Assembly (NCBI GenBank): GCA_027559495.1
Contig: JAMXSV010000008.1
Location: forward strand, 1,240,001-1,304,000
Length of the DNA: 64,000 nt
Direction: 5' to 3'
Source: Aurifilum marmelostoma
Lineage: Eukaryota; Ascomycota; Sordariomycetes; Diaporthales; Cryphonectriaceae
The translations under genes and the position numbers were made by a program. The stretch's first letter is position 1; each line of letters begins with the position of its first letter. Under the pieces are notes generated by a model. That model ran no database searches. It saw only the letters and a program-made list of their open reading frames with translations, and had not been told where the DNA came from. Positions 47,380 through 58,511 of the stretch are shown here, in pieces.

Positions 47380-50300
47380 GGCCGCCTATTGAGAAGAACC
47401 CCCGTCGCCCTCTCCTCGCTTCGTCATGCTATTGGTCCTGTTACGAATGGACCTTGTTTGACGCAACAAGTTTTTTGTTTTCCCCTGGTAGGTGAGCTGA
47501 CACCCCTTACACACGACGATGGATACAGGAGACGGTTGTTCGGCAAAAATTAACAAAAAAAAAAAAAGTGCGGAAGGAGGGAGAGGCGATGAGCCCCTCC
47601 CTGGCAGGACAAGAACAGATTTCCTTGCTTCGGTGTCAGGGGGGAGGAGGGGAGGCGGCGGCCGTTACAACTAGAGTAGACAGCGCAAGCAAATCCCGAG
47701 ATATGTAGGTGATCTGTCATATTTTCTTTGGTGGTATGTCTCCCCCCCCCCCCACCACCACCACCACCTCCTCCTCCTTCATCGGAGGGTCTGCTTACTG
47801 GGGGGGCCAAGAGGCAGTTCTTAGCGAGAGGGGTCCCCATGCGGTACATCACCGGCAGAAGAGGACAGCCATGGACCCTGATCAACCATCGGGGGGAGAG
47901 GAGGGAGAGAGATGGTACCTGTTCTGAACAAGAAGCAGCAAAAAGAAGGTGAAAGTAGAAGAGAAGCTGGTTCATCATACAGGGCCACGCCCAAAATCAC
48001 AGCTACCAATATGAAGACTTCTTTTTTTTCCCTCTTTTCCTTCTTCTTCCTTGCCCATCACTCTCCGGTTACCACAAATTCTTCGAAATACACGGTATGA
48101 TGATGCTACAAGAACCCACTGCTAACTAGCGCCTGACAGTGCGCCTCGACATACCCCCCCCCCCCTTTCCCCCCTCTCCTTCATTTTTTTTCCTTTTTTT
48201 TTTTTTTTTTTTTTTTTTTACCTGCCGCTGCAGCTTTCACAATATGGTGTCTTAATTTCTGTCAGATATTAGTCCTCCTCGCCCCATTCCTTCCTAGATG
48301 ATTCTGGATCACACCTGTCAGACACCGCGACGATATTTCAGACACACGATAGCCCCGTCCCTCTCAATATCCCCTCCCCCCCCCCCCCCAGCCGTGCCAC
48401 CTGACGAGGACCAAGACACACACACGCAAGCGCGGGGTGCCACCGAACCAGCAGAAACTCCGACCCCCTATCGCGTAACGAGATCTCATTTGCTGCGGGG
48501 GAGACAACGCCTAGCTGCAGCTCATCAGGTCTCTTTGTCTCTGAATCACTTTTTTTTTTTTCTCATATACCACCTGTTGTGCTGTGCGATCATGTCGTGT
48601 CACTCGTCACATTCTGTCCCATTTCTGCCCCTCCCTCGGGTGGTTGTAGTAGTATCTATCATACATATCCTTTCAGCCATCATCATGCGATCGGCAAGGA
48701 AGAAAAACAGGGTTCGGATCGAACTTTTAGATCCCGCGGGATCTCGCTGGGGGGAGCCGACTTTAAACTTTGTTCTGGCTTTTCTTGTTGGGCTCTGCAC
48801 ATTGTTCCCTCGTCGGCCGCTCAAGACAGAAGCAGGAGACGTGTGCCCGGACGCATCTCCCTCATAATTTCCCCTCGCTTGTGGTTGGTCGCCGACTAAG
48901 AAAAATAATGGAGGGAATCTCAGTTCTGAGGATCGCGTTAATGACCTGTCACTCTTCTCTTTTTTTTTCTTTCTCTTTCTTGTTCTTTTCTCCCCGCCTT
49001 ACCTTTCCCTGGCGGATAATACGGCAACACAGTCGCTCGCACAATGTCGTAGATCTACGTCAAGCCCCCCACCCCCCACCCCAGACTCTCAAGTCTCAGC
49101 GCATGTGGTTGTTTCTTGTCGGCAGGTGACCAGGACTGACGAGGAACGCTACGCAGGTGGGCCCCGCCCTGCCAGCGTCGTCTGTTCCGCCGTCCCTCTC
49201 TGCTGTTGGCGAACACGGACGTCAGATCAGTCACATTGACACTTTTTTTTCTTTTCTCTTCTTTCTCTCGGGACCAAGGAGAGAGATATGTTATGCGCTC
49301 TCGTCCGAAAGGCTTTGTTTCTCGTTCGATCGGATATGTCAAAAGTCGGAGGGGAAACGTACTGTGTGGATCCGTTTTCACTTTTTTTTTCATATCCAGG
49401 AAGGAATTGGAAACACCCGAGCACCATTCCAGCCGCCCACGGATCCAAGACACGTGGCTCTTCCAATTTTTTCTTTCTCTTACTGTCTTGTCTCTCGGCA
49501 GCCTCCAATCACAAGCAAGGGACATCCTGCTCGAGGTAATCAATCGACTTTTAGAGGGGCCCGGCTTGCTGGCTGGCATTGAACCATGTTCTGCCGGGCT
49601 GTAATACATGGTGGCTGAATAATCATCAAAGAAAGAAGAAAAAAAGGGCCGTGCCAGGATGAGAAGTAGAGGGGTAGGAGCCAGAAGACTCATAGCCCAG
49701 AGCGTGGGCTCGTCACAATTCGTGCACTGCTTGCCCAGCCTGTGCGTGTTGATGTCGAAAACTGGACAATGCGCCTGCGGAACGTGGCATATGAGAGGCA
49801 GAGACAGCGCGCGGCAGACGGGAAGGTGGGGCGCCAGCCTGCCAGAGACAACACTTTCGTTGCCGGTATATCCAAGTGATTTGGTTAGTCAATGGAATGA
49901 GAAGAAATAGATAGAAGGAGGATTTGGTGAATCAACAGCAAGGACAAGATAGATCACACGCCTCTCTCCCGCCTAGATATGCAGGCAAAAAGATCAAGTG
50001 GTTCCCCGTCTCATCGGGCAGGAGGCTATCCAACCCCCCCCCCCCCTCTATCTCCTCCCTCCCGCTCTCCGTCAGAGACATATAAAAAAGCACAAGGTCA
50101 CAATGCCTTGGTAGGACGGCCGGGGAGAGCTGCTGATGACGGTTCCCAGATCCCGAAAGGCGGCCTGCAGCAGCAAGATGCAACAACGCTGTTGAGATTC
50201 GGGGGCGGGAGCGGAATCCGCTCCGCCACCTCTTTCCTTCTCTTTTGTTTTTTCTTTTCTTTTTCACCTCATTGTCTCTTCTTTGTTTCTCTTATCACAT

Positions 50301-53300
50301 TGCATCTGATGCCGTGCAGCGGAATCGGCGTGGAGGACCTCGGCTGCAGTGCAGGTGACACCTTGAATGATATACAAACGAGGAAGCACTTCATGTGCCA
50401 GCAGAGATCAAATGAAAGAGTCAGTGGAAGGGGGTTTTTTTAAGCATAGGTGCCAGCCGAGGATTTCTGGCTATCATTGGGATCAAAAGATAGACACTAC
50501 TATTGCCATGGTGGCTGGACTTCTTCGCCGACCAATGACTGTCCTTTGAAAAAAACGACATACAAGAAGAGAAAACGAAGGCGATGCATGCACATTAGTG
50601 TCTATGTAAAGTAAGGGAGAGCAAATAACATACATGGAAAACATGACAATGAGCCAGTTAAATCAGAGCACCTGCAAATGCCTCAAAAGTAACAGATCAG
50701 GTGGCACGACAGACACATCCCGACTGTGAGAATAAAGGACTAAGTATGTACAAATTGCAAGAACCATTTGACAGCCACCATCTTCATGAGAGATGGCTGC
50801 TTGCCTTGTTTCCTGTGTTGCACTCCAATTAACCACTGCTAAGCAATATCAGAGGATAGCAGATTATAAACATGGTCAAGTCCGAGCTCAAACATATTGT
50901 CATGTTCTCCCACCACCACAGATAAGCAAGTGCTACATGTGTTGTCCTTGCACAATTCTCCTTCATGCGAGGCTTTATTCAGGATGAATGCATCGTGAAG
51001 CTGGATCTTCCTCAGCTGAGACTGAGAAAGTGGAAAATAAAAGGAGTCTGCTCACTGCCTACTCGTCTGTAATCCTGCACTGCCGCTCTGGAATCTGGGA
51101 TCTCACAAGGGAGGGAACAAGAAGTAGCATAATAGCACTACACAGCAGCAGACTGTGTCTTGTTCATCCGGTGCACCACAGCCAGCCATCTCCAGCCTAC
51201 AGAAAAAGCAAGAGCAAATGACTCGCCCCCATGCCAGAGCGTGTGACCAGATACCACCACAGCCCTGCAAGATAGACTTTTCCGGTGTGGAGGTCAAGTC
51301 TGGACGACCCTGATTTTGTGTGTGTGTGTTGTCCACGACTTTCGCCCTCCCTCTCCCCCCCTCCCTGCCTCGCTTGCATTCCCCAGATGGGCCCTTCCTT
51401 GGCTTGTCCTTCTTCTTCCCCAACAAGACGAGATTGGATCGGTCCATGTGGATACGGCAAAGGAAGAAGGGGGGGGGGGGTTCTCCGTCGAGATCGGACG
51501 GTAGCATTATCGACCGATATACCATGCACTGCACATGGCAGGAGCCCTTGTTTTTTCTTTTTATTGTTTTTCCCCGATTCGATGTCTCATGACTCGCGGC
51601 TGGAGTTGCCGAGAATTAACCTACTCCGTTTACAACCTTTTTGGGATCGTGGGTGTATCGACTATGTACAGTTACAGTACCACGGTCCCTGTGGACTGGG
51701 CATCAATGCCGTGGACCCCTGGGCTCTGATCATTGAACCTTCCAACCCCCCCCCTCCCCTTCTCTTGAAAATGAGCGAGGGTGGGTGGGAAGTACTCACT
51801 ATGTACTCGACGATGTATCTCCTTTGTGGATGTTTGTCTTTATTTTCTTATCAGCCAGGGTCAAAAGATCCTACAGACTACAGGAAAGTAACGCACCAGC
51901 AGCTTTCGACTTCGGCCATCGTCACGATCCTCTTCTCTCCTCGTATCCCTCTCTCGCCTCTTCATACCCACACCTCTCGCTTCTTCTTCTTCTTCTTCTC
52001 CTCCTCGTCCTCGTCCTCCTCACCCTTGCGGCAAGCCCATGCGAACTCTATACTGTGACATCGCGTGCCGCTAAGCCCTCGATCAAGGATGTGGGGGGGG
52101 GGTGGGATCCTCAGCGCCATTGGGCAGATAGATCTAAGTCCCCGCCCCGCCCTCCCTCCTCGCCGGTACAGTAAAGTACATAAGCACATGGTAGCGAAAA
52201 AGAAGAAAGAAAGAAGGAGGACGGAAAAAAAAAAAAAAAAGAGAGGTCCCCCATGTCAGATTTGCCGTCGATTCCGCCCGTCGCTAGTGAGGAAGAGATG
52301 TGTGCGTGTGTGTGTGTGTGCGCACAGAAGATGACGGAACCTTGTGCGTGCTCGCGCCCGGACTGTTGACGGGGCCCGAGAGGGAAGTTCCTTTAGTAGC
52401 TTGTTAGATGCATCGATCGATTTTCTCTTTCATTTTCAATTTTTCTTTTATTTATTTTAAATCTTGTATCCACCTGTCATGTCACCAAGTAAAGTTGTCT
52501 GGTTGTCATCTCAGCTAATGTAGCTGGCTAAGACCACTGACCGTTGAAGGACCCTTTTTCTCTTTTTGTCATTTGTGATCTGTCTTTTTGGGCAGAGGCG
52601 TTGTCGAAGAAGGGGAGGGGGGAGGGGGGGGGGGAAACGAAGGAGGGAAAGGGAAGGCGGGCTGTACTGTACAACCCAACCCACCACCACCCCCCTTTAC
52701 TGCTTTTTTTTTTCCCCCCTCTTCTTCTTCTTTCCCCCTACTTTCCACACGAGGGCGGCCGGAGGCGGCTAACGAAAGGGTCAGGGTCCACGTCATGCAT
52801 GGAATCGCACCGTCACGTTAGTTGCGTGTCATGGTGCTTTCAGAGATGATCACATGAACACGAATGGAACCTGGAGGAGTGGAGATTTTAGTTTTCTGTT
52901 GGTTCTTCCTGTCTCTCCCTCTCTCTCTCTCTCTCTCTTGCGGATGCCCGAAATCTTGAATTAAAAAAAAATTAAAAATTCTTGAAAAAAAAAAAAAAAA
53001 AAAAAAAAGGGCGCACCTTTTGTACTACTATAAACATAGGATGTACAATCTGGGTACTCAATGGTGTCTCTCTCCCGCCCAGTCGATCACGTAGTATTTT
53101 ACCCCATTCTCGTTAATGATCCATTACAACAAAAAGTATGGTACACTACTCGTAGAATCTGATAGATGATGATGCCCAAGGGCAGATCGGAACTTTACTC
53201 TGTGGGCCTTTTTTTTTCTCTTGCTTCTTGGGCTGAGTATAATCTTTGCTCGGGAAGATTTGCAGCCCGCAGATCATCCATCCCGTCCCCATTTTCCCTT

Positions 53301-54877
53301 CCAGAAGATAGACAAGAACCACCCGCAAAACCGTGGCGGTGAGTCGTAGCTTGGGATTTGTTTCCCTTTTTTTTCCCTTTCAATAGAATCTACTAGGAAG
53401 TGTTATTCATTTCGGTCTGCTGTAACCTGTTTCATCTTCCCCAGGAACTACCTAAAGCCGGGTTCGCCCAAGACAAGGGCTTCCTACCGTAGCCAGAGTA
53501 CACAGACACGACAAGATAGTGATCTAGTCTCGACGCCTGGATCTGCCCTGTTCCAGCCTGACTTGGCCCTAGAGAGCGCGGGACCCCCCTCCGCCTCTTT
53601 GACCGTTGGCCAGGACTTCTTATGACAAGAGAGGAGAAGCATTGTTAGCCCCGGGGGCTAAAAGGGTTCTCTGTCTTTTTCTTCGTGTTGTACTTTCCCT
53701 TCTTCTTGTGTGTTTGGCGCCAAGCAGGGAAGACGACGTCAGCTGCTGGTGGTGGTGATGGTCTCTTTGAAGGAATTGGCCCCGTTTGCTTCCCCCCAAC
53801 CACCAAACCCCTTCGAGAAGGCTCGCCCCTCCCTGTCCCTATCAAAAGGCAATTTCCCTCTCGTTTCCGAGCCAGTCGGGGATGACTTATACGAAGAAAA
53901 ACCGCCGGTGTCGTGCAACAAGTCTAAGATAGCACTGAACAAAGTACGTAACTTGGTCATAGTTTCAAGGACGAGACATCGACGAGGCACCAACATCACA
54001 CAGGCTGCCAACATGTTTTTCTGGATTTTCTCTTGGGAAAACATAATTCCTTCTCTTGATGAATTGATGATGATGGCGATGATAACCACGGGCGGCATTC
54101 TTTCTTCATTTTTTTTTTCCTTCGGCGGCCGCTTTCCCACACATAAAAGAAATTTCAAGTCGCCTTGGGCTGCTATTTATATCGCTTCTAAAAAGGGAGA
54201 ACGATGACGATGATGTTTGGTGCTGAACAAAGCATAAATCTTGTGAGGAAAATAATGCGCAAGCTCATTCCCGTCTCTTTTCCTTTCTCTTCCTCCTCAT
54301 CAGGGGGGGGGGGGGACACACGAAAAGAAGAGAAGAGCAGGATGTGATATGAAGCAGGACACCGACGCCCAGCATGATGCCAGTTGAATGAGAGAAATTC
54401 CAGCTGTCCCCACCACATCTTCCCGTCCCGTTCTCCACTAGGCATGGTAATATAGTGCTTTCAACTCCACCTTGCCTCGCTGAAAGCCGATGTTGACGAC
54501 GATGATGTTGTTGTGTATATACAGGGTCCTCGAGGTTGGGAAATGTATCCGCTCTGACATTGCAAACCCCACTCAGCAAGAGTGAGAAGGAAAATAATAA
54601 TAAGAAAACAAAACAAGAAGACCCGACCTGACAGACATGGGTATAGAAGGAAATATTCAGCAATGAAACATATTGGGAATTAGGAGAAGAAAAAAAAAAA
54701 CACTTGGTCGTTAAATAGGGATATCTTCGTGTTTTGAATGACTCGCGCTGTCTCAAAGGGAGTATATGTCAAGTCGTCGTCGTTGCTGCTGCTGCTGCTG
54801 TTGTCAAACTGGTGATGGCGCGCAAAGAAATCAAAATCTTGCGATGTACTTTGGCATCCTGGCGATCTAGTTCCTCT

Positions 54878-56418
54878 CTACCTCTCTACCGAGGTCCTGG
54901 AACGGACGTTCTTGGCGTCGATCTGCTTCTTCCTCTCGAGCTTGGCGTAGTGGAGGCCGCAGGCGTTGCAGAGCGTGCGTGCACCATCAGGTCCACGCCG
55001 CCACTCGGGCGTGTCGATTCTATTGCAGCTGTGGCACCGGCCAGGAGGAGCCGCGCGCTGGTCCATCAACAGTGTCAGTATTGAAGAGCTCTCCTCCTGG
55101 CCTGCTGCTCTGGGGGCGGGGGCCCCAGGGGGGGGGGTTCTGGCTCGCACTTACACCTCGTCGCTTTTTCACACTAGACATCTCGTAAGGTGATTTTATC
55201 CCATCACTTCCGTACATCATGACATCTTCATCCTCATAAGGCCCCTTGCCACGGTTGGCTTCTCGGGCTCGGTCGTTGATGGCGGTACTGTGCTGGACCA
55301 TAGTCCGCAGCTGGTCCAGCATCCCTCTCATCCACTCGGCCATATTGATCATGTCGGTCACTTCCCGCTCCGACGGTATCCGCGTGGGTATGTGAGACGC
55401 TGGTCCTTGCTCCTCGGCGGCACATCGACCGTAGGCATCTGCAAAGTTGAAGACGGTTCGCGAGCCAGACGCAATCTGCTCTATCATGTCAGTCTGATGT
55501 AACGAGATGAGGCGATTGAAGAAAAAAAAAAAAGGAATGAAAAAGAATAGGAGAAAGCCAGCTAGATGGGTGAGGATGTACCTTGGCCAGTGCTTCTTGA
55601 TACTGCCACGCCTCAAAATGCCTGTTGAGGGTCTGCTCATATTTCTCGGCCGACCTTCTGCCGTAAGCCATCTCCTCCTCATGCACCGAGGGTCGCGGTG
55701 CGTCGTAGGGTGAGGGCAGCGAAGGGCCAGCAGAATACCGCGGGGACATGGTGTGTGCCGATAGTGGCAACTGCCCCGGTGGCAGCTGTGACGGCTGTGG
55801 TGGGTAGGGCATGCCTGCTGGGTCCGAGATGGCCGAGTGAGGGTACCCGACGGACCTGTGCGCCTCGGCGTGACGGTCTGCCATGTGCTGCGCGTCCGTT
55901 CTCAGTGGAGGCGGCGAGGGCCTTGCTCCTATGTGATATGTGTTGACATTTGACGGCTGAGGCGGCCGCGCGTGGAGGGGAGGAGGTCGGTTGGGGTCAG
56001 CGAAGGGCGGCATGGGCTCGCCGCCCCTCGTGGGGAACGACGTCGGGTTGTGTAACGACCTCGGCGAAGGGTGTCTGTCCTGAGGCGAGGAGAGCTCTGC
56101 CGCATAGGGACGGGCGGAGGAGGCTGCTGCAGATGCTGCTCCTGGTGCAAAAGGAGACGGGAGGCTCGGCGCTCCGGAGACTGACGTGGAAATCGAGGAC
56201 GGATAGCCTGCTGGCGTTGGTGGTTTCACGCCCATGACTTCTTGTATTGAGGGTAGCGACTGTCGCGGGGGCTCGTGTTCCTCCATCCTCCGGGGCTCGA
56301 CGGGTGACATGCTGGTCGTGCCGCTAGGACCCGCTGGGGAGTGAGAATAGTTGGAAGAGTAGGGATGGTGGTGAGGTTGATAGTGAGGTACAGGGTTCAT
56401 CAAGGCCGCTGTCGCCAT
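54878..56418 (-). CDS. nsdD: NsdD/SUB-1-type GATA transcription factor
   Basis: A nuclear DNA-binding regulator of sexual development and conidiation in moulds. Exons on the minus strand are 56418..55582, 55475..55155 and 55057..54878 (837+321+180 nt, 445 residues). The zinc finger is at the extreme C-terminus, as in NsdD: CHSC-18 residues-CNAC (Cys 394, 397, 416, 419), inside PPGRCHSCNR, TPEWRRGPDGARTLC and NACGLHYAKL, preceded by the basic VKKRRG just before intron 2. Upstream are the conserved RTVFNFADAYGR block, SLPSIQEVMG near the N-terminus, and EDVMMYGSDG. The N-terminal two thirds is Pro/Ser/His-rich and disordered. The start MATAALMNPVPHYQ is preferred to an in-frame Met at 56577, whose MTTSLLLSIS segment does not look like the family. 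Intron acceptor GAGCAG at 55476 is needed for phase; the nearer ATAG is out of frame. Confidence 0.93.
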
Positions 56419-58293
56419 GTTCGGTCCCTCTGCCTGGGATGAATACCTAGAATCTCTGAACGAGAGCGCCGAGTTGCACTTGTCAGTATTGCCTCGCAGT
56501 ATAGGTAGTGATGGTTGCCTGAGATGATGACTGATCCGGGTAGTGGAAATCGAGAGGAGCAGACTTGTGGTCATCGTATCTGCCCTGAATACACAAACAC
56601 ACACACCTTTGCCTGGCAGCGGAGTTGCCCACTTCCATAACGGCACAGGATCAAGTCACTTGAGTCTAGACCCCCGGCGCTCAGGCGAGAGTGCTCAGCT
56701 TAATTCATCTGATGGCACGCCGTCTTTTAATTCTCTGCAGGTCTCTCGAAAGCTTGCAGCGAATTTTGAAGCCCTTTGCTACAAAATATTGTATTCAAGG
56801 GAGTCGTGGTCAAAAACAAGGGAACTGTTGGTCTGAGAGCGTCAAAATGCCTGTTCCCAGAATTGTTCTTTCGTTCTTTTCCTTCTTCCTCTTCTTTCAG
56901 GAAAGACGTGATCGGGTGGTGATGGACCAGGTGCTAGGTGCTGGGCGGGACATGCCTCTAGGTCGATTCGCGACGACTTGAAGGTTAGGCAGACAGAGAG
57001 GTCGGCCTGTGTGTGTGTATGTGTGTGTATGTGTATATGTGTGTGCGTATGTGTGTGCGTGCTGTGCGCGCCGGAATCGCTTGGATTTCCCAGCGTTTAC
57101 ACAACAAACAGGGCTGAGGAAGCGGAACGGTGTCAAGGAAGGCGAAGGAAATCTAATGCCTACCTGACAGAACCCGAGTGCACAAAGTACACTGGTTGGT
57201 GAGGTCGTCGTGACCCTGTCTTTTTTTCTTTTCTTTTCTCCTTCTCCGAGGTTTGGGAAGGCCGGCTGCTGAATAAAGTCTCAACAAGGGCACTGCCTTG
57301 ATGCTATGGGCGTAGTGGTGCTTGTCCGGTCTGGATAGAATGAATCGCTGTCGGAGAAACGTCCGCGATAGAGCGTTCCGGGTCTGGATTGGGGGGTCGG
57401 ATGTGCGCGTCGCGAGATTCCCGGAGGTCTCGGCAGTGCAGGCCGCGGCCACAACACACGTATTTATCTAGCGAAAACCACAGAGCCGAGTTGTCGCTGA
57501 CTTGGATGATTCTCGATCCGTGGTCGTTCCCTGGTAAGCGTGAATGAAGTGTGTGTATTACAGCACACACACATACACACACGAACACAGAGTGCTTGAG
57601 CGTCGTCTGCGGTGCCCTCCTCAGCCAGGCGAAAGGCAAGCGCAGCTCTTCTTAACTTTGCTCTTCTTTTTTTATTTTTTTTTGGTTTCTCCGGCCCAAA
57701 TGTTTGACGACTCCACGTAAGGTTGTTGTTGTCTGATCTGGTCGGCAGGAGGAAGGCAAGGTAAGGAAGGTGGTAGGTAGGTAGTGGGTAGTAGTTGTAG
57801 TATAGGGCTGAAAGAGGAGAGTTGAGGGGGAAAAAAGAGCCCAGGCTCTGTCACAGGTGAGAATCAGGGAAGACGTCAAGTACTAATAAAGAAACTACCA
57901 TCTAAGCTGAGCTGGCGGGAGTGGTGGTGGTGGTGGTGTTGGTGGTGGAGGACGAGGAGGGGGGGGGGTGTGGGAGAGAAGAGGGTATGTATGAGATAAA
58001 GTTTGCCGACGGTAGGGTACACTGGCAAGATTTAAAACAAAAAGACAAGGGCAGGAGCTTGATAGACTCGAAAGAAGGTGTGCGATCTGCCCTGGATTTT
58101 GGCCCCCCCAGGACATTACATAGCATAGCGCAAGGCCATCCAGTGACAAGCAAGAAGAGGTACGTGTTCCCCAGTCCCAGTGGCAGGGTTGAGGGCTTCC
58201 TGGATCTGGAGAGGAGAGGGGGGGGAGGGAAGTCGCGATTGACAAGGGGAAGGGGAAAAAAAAAAAAAGAAAGAACAAGTACAACTGGGGAAA

Positions 58294-58511
58294 GGTACTT
58301 GGGCGGTACCATGGGTAAGTCCACCGGCACAGACCAGGCACAGGCGCAGGCACAAGGCACGCAGTCACTAGGTACCAATGTACCACGTCCTAGTACCTTT
58401 TAGCCACGTACGGTAGGGTGATGAGCGCCCAAGGCAAGAGAGGCGGAAAGCTTCCCTGCAGCAGGCGCGGGTGCTGGGATGCGCTAGCAGCTTAGATAGG
58501 TACCTGGTACC
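58294..58511. promoter_or_regulatory. Cluster of GGTACC motifs upstream of nsdD
   Basis: Exact GGTACC at 58305, 58371, 58499 and 58506, with related GGTACT (58294), TGTACC (58379), AGTACC (58392) and CGTACG (58407). They lie 1.9-2.1 kb upstream of the nsdD start. The binding factor, if any, is unknown. Confidence 0.35.

Larger units (their letters stand above)
38551..54877. other. 16.3-kb gene-free region between two convergent genes
   Basis: I found no supportable protein gene, RNA gene or transposon. The open frames (for example 40480-41373 minus, 51285-52058 plus) are built from repeat-derived codons (PPP, GGG, FFF, SSS) and have no continuation. Poly-G or poly-C runs of 8 or more recur about every 1 kb (near 41107, 41298, 43239, 44471, 44564, 44660, 46268, 46429, 47266, 47744, 48373, 50033, 51469, 52094, 52620, 54303). 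A-runs and T-runs occur near 41841, 43479, 44217, 47339-47378, 48188-48219 and 52987-53007. Dinucleotide arrays cluster at 42366-42697. 50540-51290 is different: AT-richer and free of runs. Confidence 0.6.

Noticed and set aside
48298..48867. 189-codon plus-strand open frame
   Set aside because: It crosses C-runs and T-runs and has no recognisable domain.
51285..52058. 257-codon plus-strand open frame
   Set aside because: It is dominated by Ser/Pro/Phe tracts from CT-rich DNA and shows no motifs or splice context.
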